Below the pieces are notes generated by a model. The model saw only the letters and a program-made list of their open reading frames with translations. It was not told where the DNA came from and did not search any database. From positions 1-64,000 of the forward strand of contig CAYWZW010000018.1 in the NCBI GenBank assembly GCA_964462945.1: DNA of 64,000 bases. The letters are read 5' to 3'. Shown one piece after another: positions 62,366-64,000 of this stretch (the stretch's first letter is position 1; every line of letters starts with the position of its first letter). The stretch is from GCA-020343675 sp964462945. Its GTDB lineage: Bacteria > Planctomycetota > Phycisphaerae > Sedimentisphaerales > Anaerobacaceae. The position numbers and the translations under genes were made by a program.

Positions 62366-63685
62366 ATGATGATGAAAGAGCTGCTACAATCAAAAAGACG
62401 GGGATCTGCTCTACCGTTGACGGTGGTTGCGATCTTGATATTGCTTGCGATGGGTGTGGGGCTGCTGAGTCTCGGGTTTAACAGCCGTGTTTACTCGGTA
62501 CGGACGGCCTCCGATATCGCGGCTCGATGCGCTGCCGATGCGGGTCTGGCCATGGCCCTGTTTGAGATGAACCAGAAATTGCAGGTCAAGCCCTACAAAG
62601 AAGGCACACTGCCCCAGACAATCGACATGACGCTGCCTTATTCTGACCAGGTCTGTAGTTACAGAGTCACCGGTAATCTTGCCGGCGGCTATACTATTGA
62701 GTCTGTTGGAGAATCCGGCCAAGCCACGAGAGCGGTTCGTGCGACCGTAGGACTGCAAAGCGCGTTCGACCATGCCATTCTGACCAAGCAGTCTCTGACA
62801 CTAAAGTCCGGCACGACCGTCGATGGCTACAACTCTCTGCACCCATTCGATAAGGACATCAAGGTCGATATCGGAAGCCAGAGTGCCGCGGATTCGAGCA
62901 TGATCTTGAATAACGGCACAACGGTGAATGGCGACGTTTTCGTGGCCGGCAATCTGGACTCGGCTATAAAGGACCTGGGCACCACGGTAACGGGTGACAA
63001 GTCCGTCTCGGCCCCGGAGCCTTTGCCCAGTGTCACCGCGCCGGCGCTGCCTGATAAGGGAGCTCTTAGCGCCAAGGGCGCTACCGTAACAATCACCCTG
63101 GCAGACAGCGGCACATACAAGGCGATTGATTTGGCTGGGGGCGTTGTGAAAGTAGCAGGAGTACCAACAAGCGTTCCGGGAGTATTGGAAGTCAGTGGGG
63201 GAGATGTTGTGCTGCATCTGACAGGCGATATCGAGCTCGGCAACTCATGCGAGATTGTTGTAAGAGAGGGCTCGTCTTTAACTATTTACACGGATGCGAA
63301 TATTCACTGTCGCGAAGGCAGCGGAATCAATACCGAGAATCCTCCCGAAGCGGCTATAACCTTGCAAATATATGCTACGGGTACGGCTGCCCAGTATTTC
63401 GACGTCAAGGCCAAGAGCCAATTCACAGGGATTATCTACGCTCCCAATGCCGATGTCGATCTCTATGCCAAGGGAGACGCTTACGGTTCCATTGTGGCTC
63501 ACAATTTTGCGTTTAAGGCCGGCGGCAACTTCTACTACGATGAAGCGCTTCAAAAGAAGAACACCGTGAATGACGAGGCTGTCCAGTTTGTAGTGACTCG
63601 CTGGTACGAGAGTGCTCCGACGACCTCGACTTTGGACTTGGAGACTGTTCTCGCAGAGCCTTTTCCGGCCGAGCCGGTCAAGTAG
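62366..63685 (+). CDS. PilX-like N-terminal plus bactofilin/DUF7305-like protein
   Basis: 439 residues. The N-terminus RRGSALPLTVVAILILLAMGVG is a PilX-type hydrophobic helix. A central region (SLTLKSGTTVDGYNSLHP, NNGTTVNGDVFVAGNL) has the repeated short-strand pattern of polymer-forming/beta-helix surface proteins, then ANIHCREGSGINTENPP and an IIYAPNADVDLYAKGDAYGSI block typical of DUF7305. AGGAGGTGAGG precedes ATG 62366. Probably an exported pilus-associated or surface beta-helix protein. A tandem paralogue follows. Confidence 0.72.
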   Translation: MMMKELLQSKRRGSALPLTVVAILILLAMGVGLLSLGFNSRVYSVRTASDIAARCAADAGLAMALFEMNQKLQVKPYKEGTLPQTIDMTLPYSDQVCSYRVTGNLAGGYTIESVGESGQATRAVRATVGLQSAFDHAILTKQSLTLKSGTTVDGYNSLHPFDKDIKVDIGSQSAADSSMILNNGTTVNGDVFVAGNLDSAIKDLGTTVTGDKSVSAPEPLPSVTAPALPDKGALSAKGATVTITLADSGTYKAIDLAGGVVKVAGVPTSVPGVLEVSGGDVVLHLTGDIELGNSCEIVVREGSSLTIYTDANIHCREGSGINTENPPEAAITLQIYATGTAAQYFDVKAKSQFTGIIYAPNADVDLYAKGDAYGSIVAHNFAFKAGGNFYYDEALQKKNTVNDEAVQFVVTRWYESAPTTSTLDLETVLAEPFPAEPVK

Positions 63686-63779
63686 AGCAGCGGGGGCGGC
63701 ATTTGGTATTTGGTGTTCGCCGTTGGGAAATGGGGGCCCGATTCGTGGGTGTCGAACGAGATTGGGTAAAGATGAGAAT

Positions 63780-64000
63780 ATGAAAAGGCTGCTGCCATCA
63801 AACAAGCGGGGCTCTGCCATACCGCTGGCATTGGTCGCTGTGATGATCTTGCTGGCGATGGGTGTGGGACTGTTGAGCCTGGGATTGAGCGGTCGCAACT
63901 ACTCATCACGGACTGCTTCGGGTATTGCGGCCCGGTGTGCCGCCGATGCCGGATTGACGAAGGCCCTCTTTGAAATGAACGAGAAACTGAAAGTCAAACC
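63780..64000 (+). CDS. Second PilX-like/DUF7305-like protein (partial, runs off the window)
   Basis: ATG 63780 opens a frame reading MKRLLPSNKRGSAIPLALVA, then ILLAMGVGLLSLGLSGRNYS and TASGIAARCAADAGLTKALF, nearly the same as the N-terminus of the preceding protein. It continues to the window end without a stop. A tandem duplication is the simplest reading. Confidence 0.75.
   Translation, partial: MKRLLPSNKRGSAIPLALVAVMILLAMGVGLLSLGLSGRNYSSRTASGIAARCAADAGLTKALFEMNEKLKVK

Overview
The window looks like chromosome from an uncultured planctomycete, most likely near Phycisphaerae/Sedimentisphaerales. This is inferred from several traits seen together: an exosortase-type C-terminal sorting signal ending in WLRRRRTL, a Tat-exported Gfo/Idh/MocA protein, a large secreted protein with planctomycete-style Fn3-like repeats, futalosine-pathway menaquinone genes, multiheme cytochromes, and prepilin-like proteins. 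TTG and GTG starts with strong AGGAGG sites are common.

Layout. 0-2.7 kb: a YcgR-like PilZ protein, then psd-pssA (phosphatidylethanolamine synthesis) on the minus strand behind a candidate structured leader or small RNA with its own terminator. 3.16-3.51 kb: ssrA (tmRNA). A 23-bp duplicate of the tmRNA 3' end lies at 40.37 kb, and the stub of a tyrosine integrase abuts the tmRNA, so 3.5-40.4 kb reads as a genomic island of about 36.9 kb. Its cargo is a type III-like restriction-modification operon with a Bro-N/DinD-like gene in the middle; a CusCBA-like metal efflux operon; a methyltransferase; an OmpR-type two-component system; an L-Ara4N lipid A modification cluster (arnT-arnB-arnC-arnA-arnD) plus a DUF2279 protein and a second ArnT; a truncated DUF72 gene; a Tat-exported oxidoreductase; a PEP-CTERM-like protein and a remnant of another; a large secreted Fn3-like protein; and four unrecognised minus-strand genes at the right end. 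Two diverged copies of a ~90-bp sequence bracket 10.7-30.9 kb, suggesting a nested unit.

40.4-53.4 kb: a long minus-strand gene train, mostly with overlapping or touching ends. It encodes MqnA, a fused MqnE-MqnC, a thioester-reductase-like SDR fused to an SCP2 lipid-binding domain, an 84-residue orphan, an adenylate-forming enzyme, an alpha/beta hydrolase, a double U32 protein with Fe-S-type cysteines, a class III aminotransferase and two multiheme cytochromes c, one with a NapC-like quinol-oxidising N-terminus. I read it as a menaquinone synthesis/modification and quinol-oxidation system. U32 plus SCP2 proteins recall the O2-independent UbiU/UbiV/UbiT quinone hydroxylation system. This is the most promising candidate for something undescribed.

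53.6-60.6 kb: a B12-type radical SAM protein, a beta-barrel protein and a TrpB2-type tryptophan synthase on minus; then a small basic HTH protein, trpS, a DUF2007 protein and scpA on plus. 60.6-64 kb: two miniature inverted-repeat elements and a prepilin-type gene cluster. One element, 101 bp with a TA duplication, breaks the first prepilin gene. Several genes (PilZ, mod, U32, mqnA, the hydrolase) carry short repeat-like insertions that keep the frame open.

All assignments come from reading the sequence; no database search was possible.
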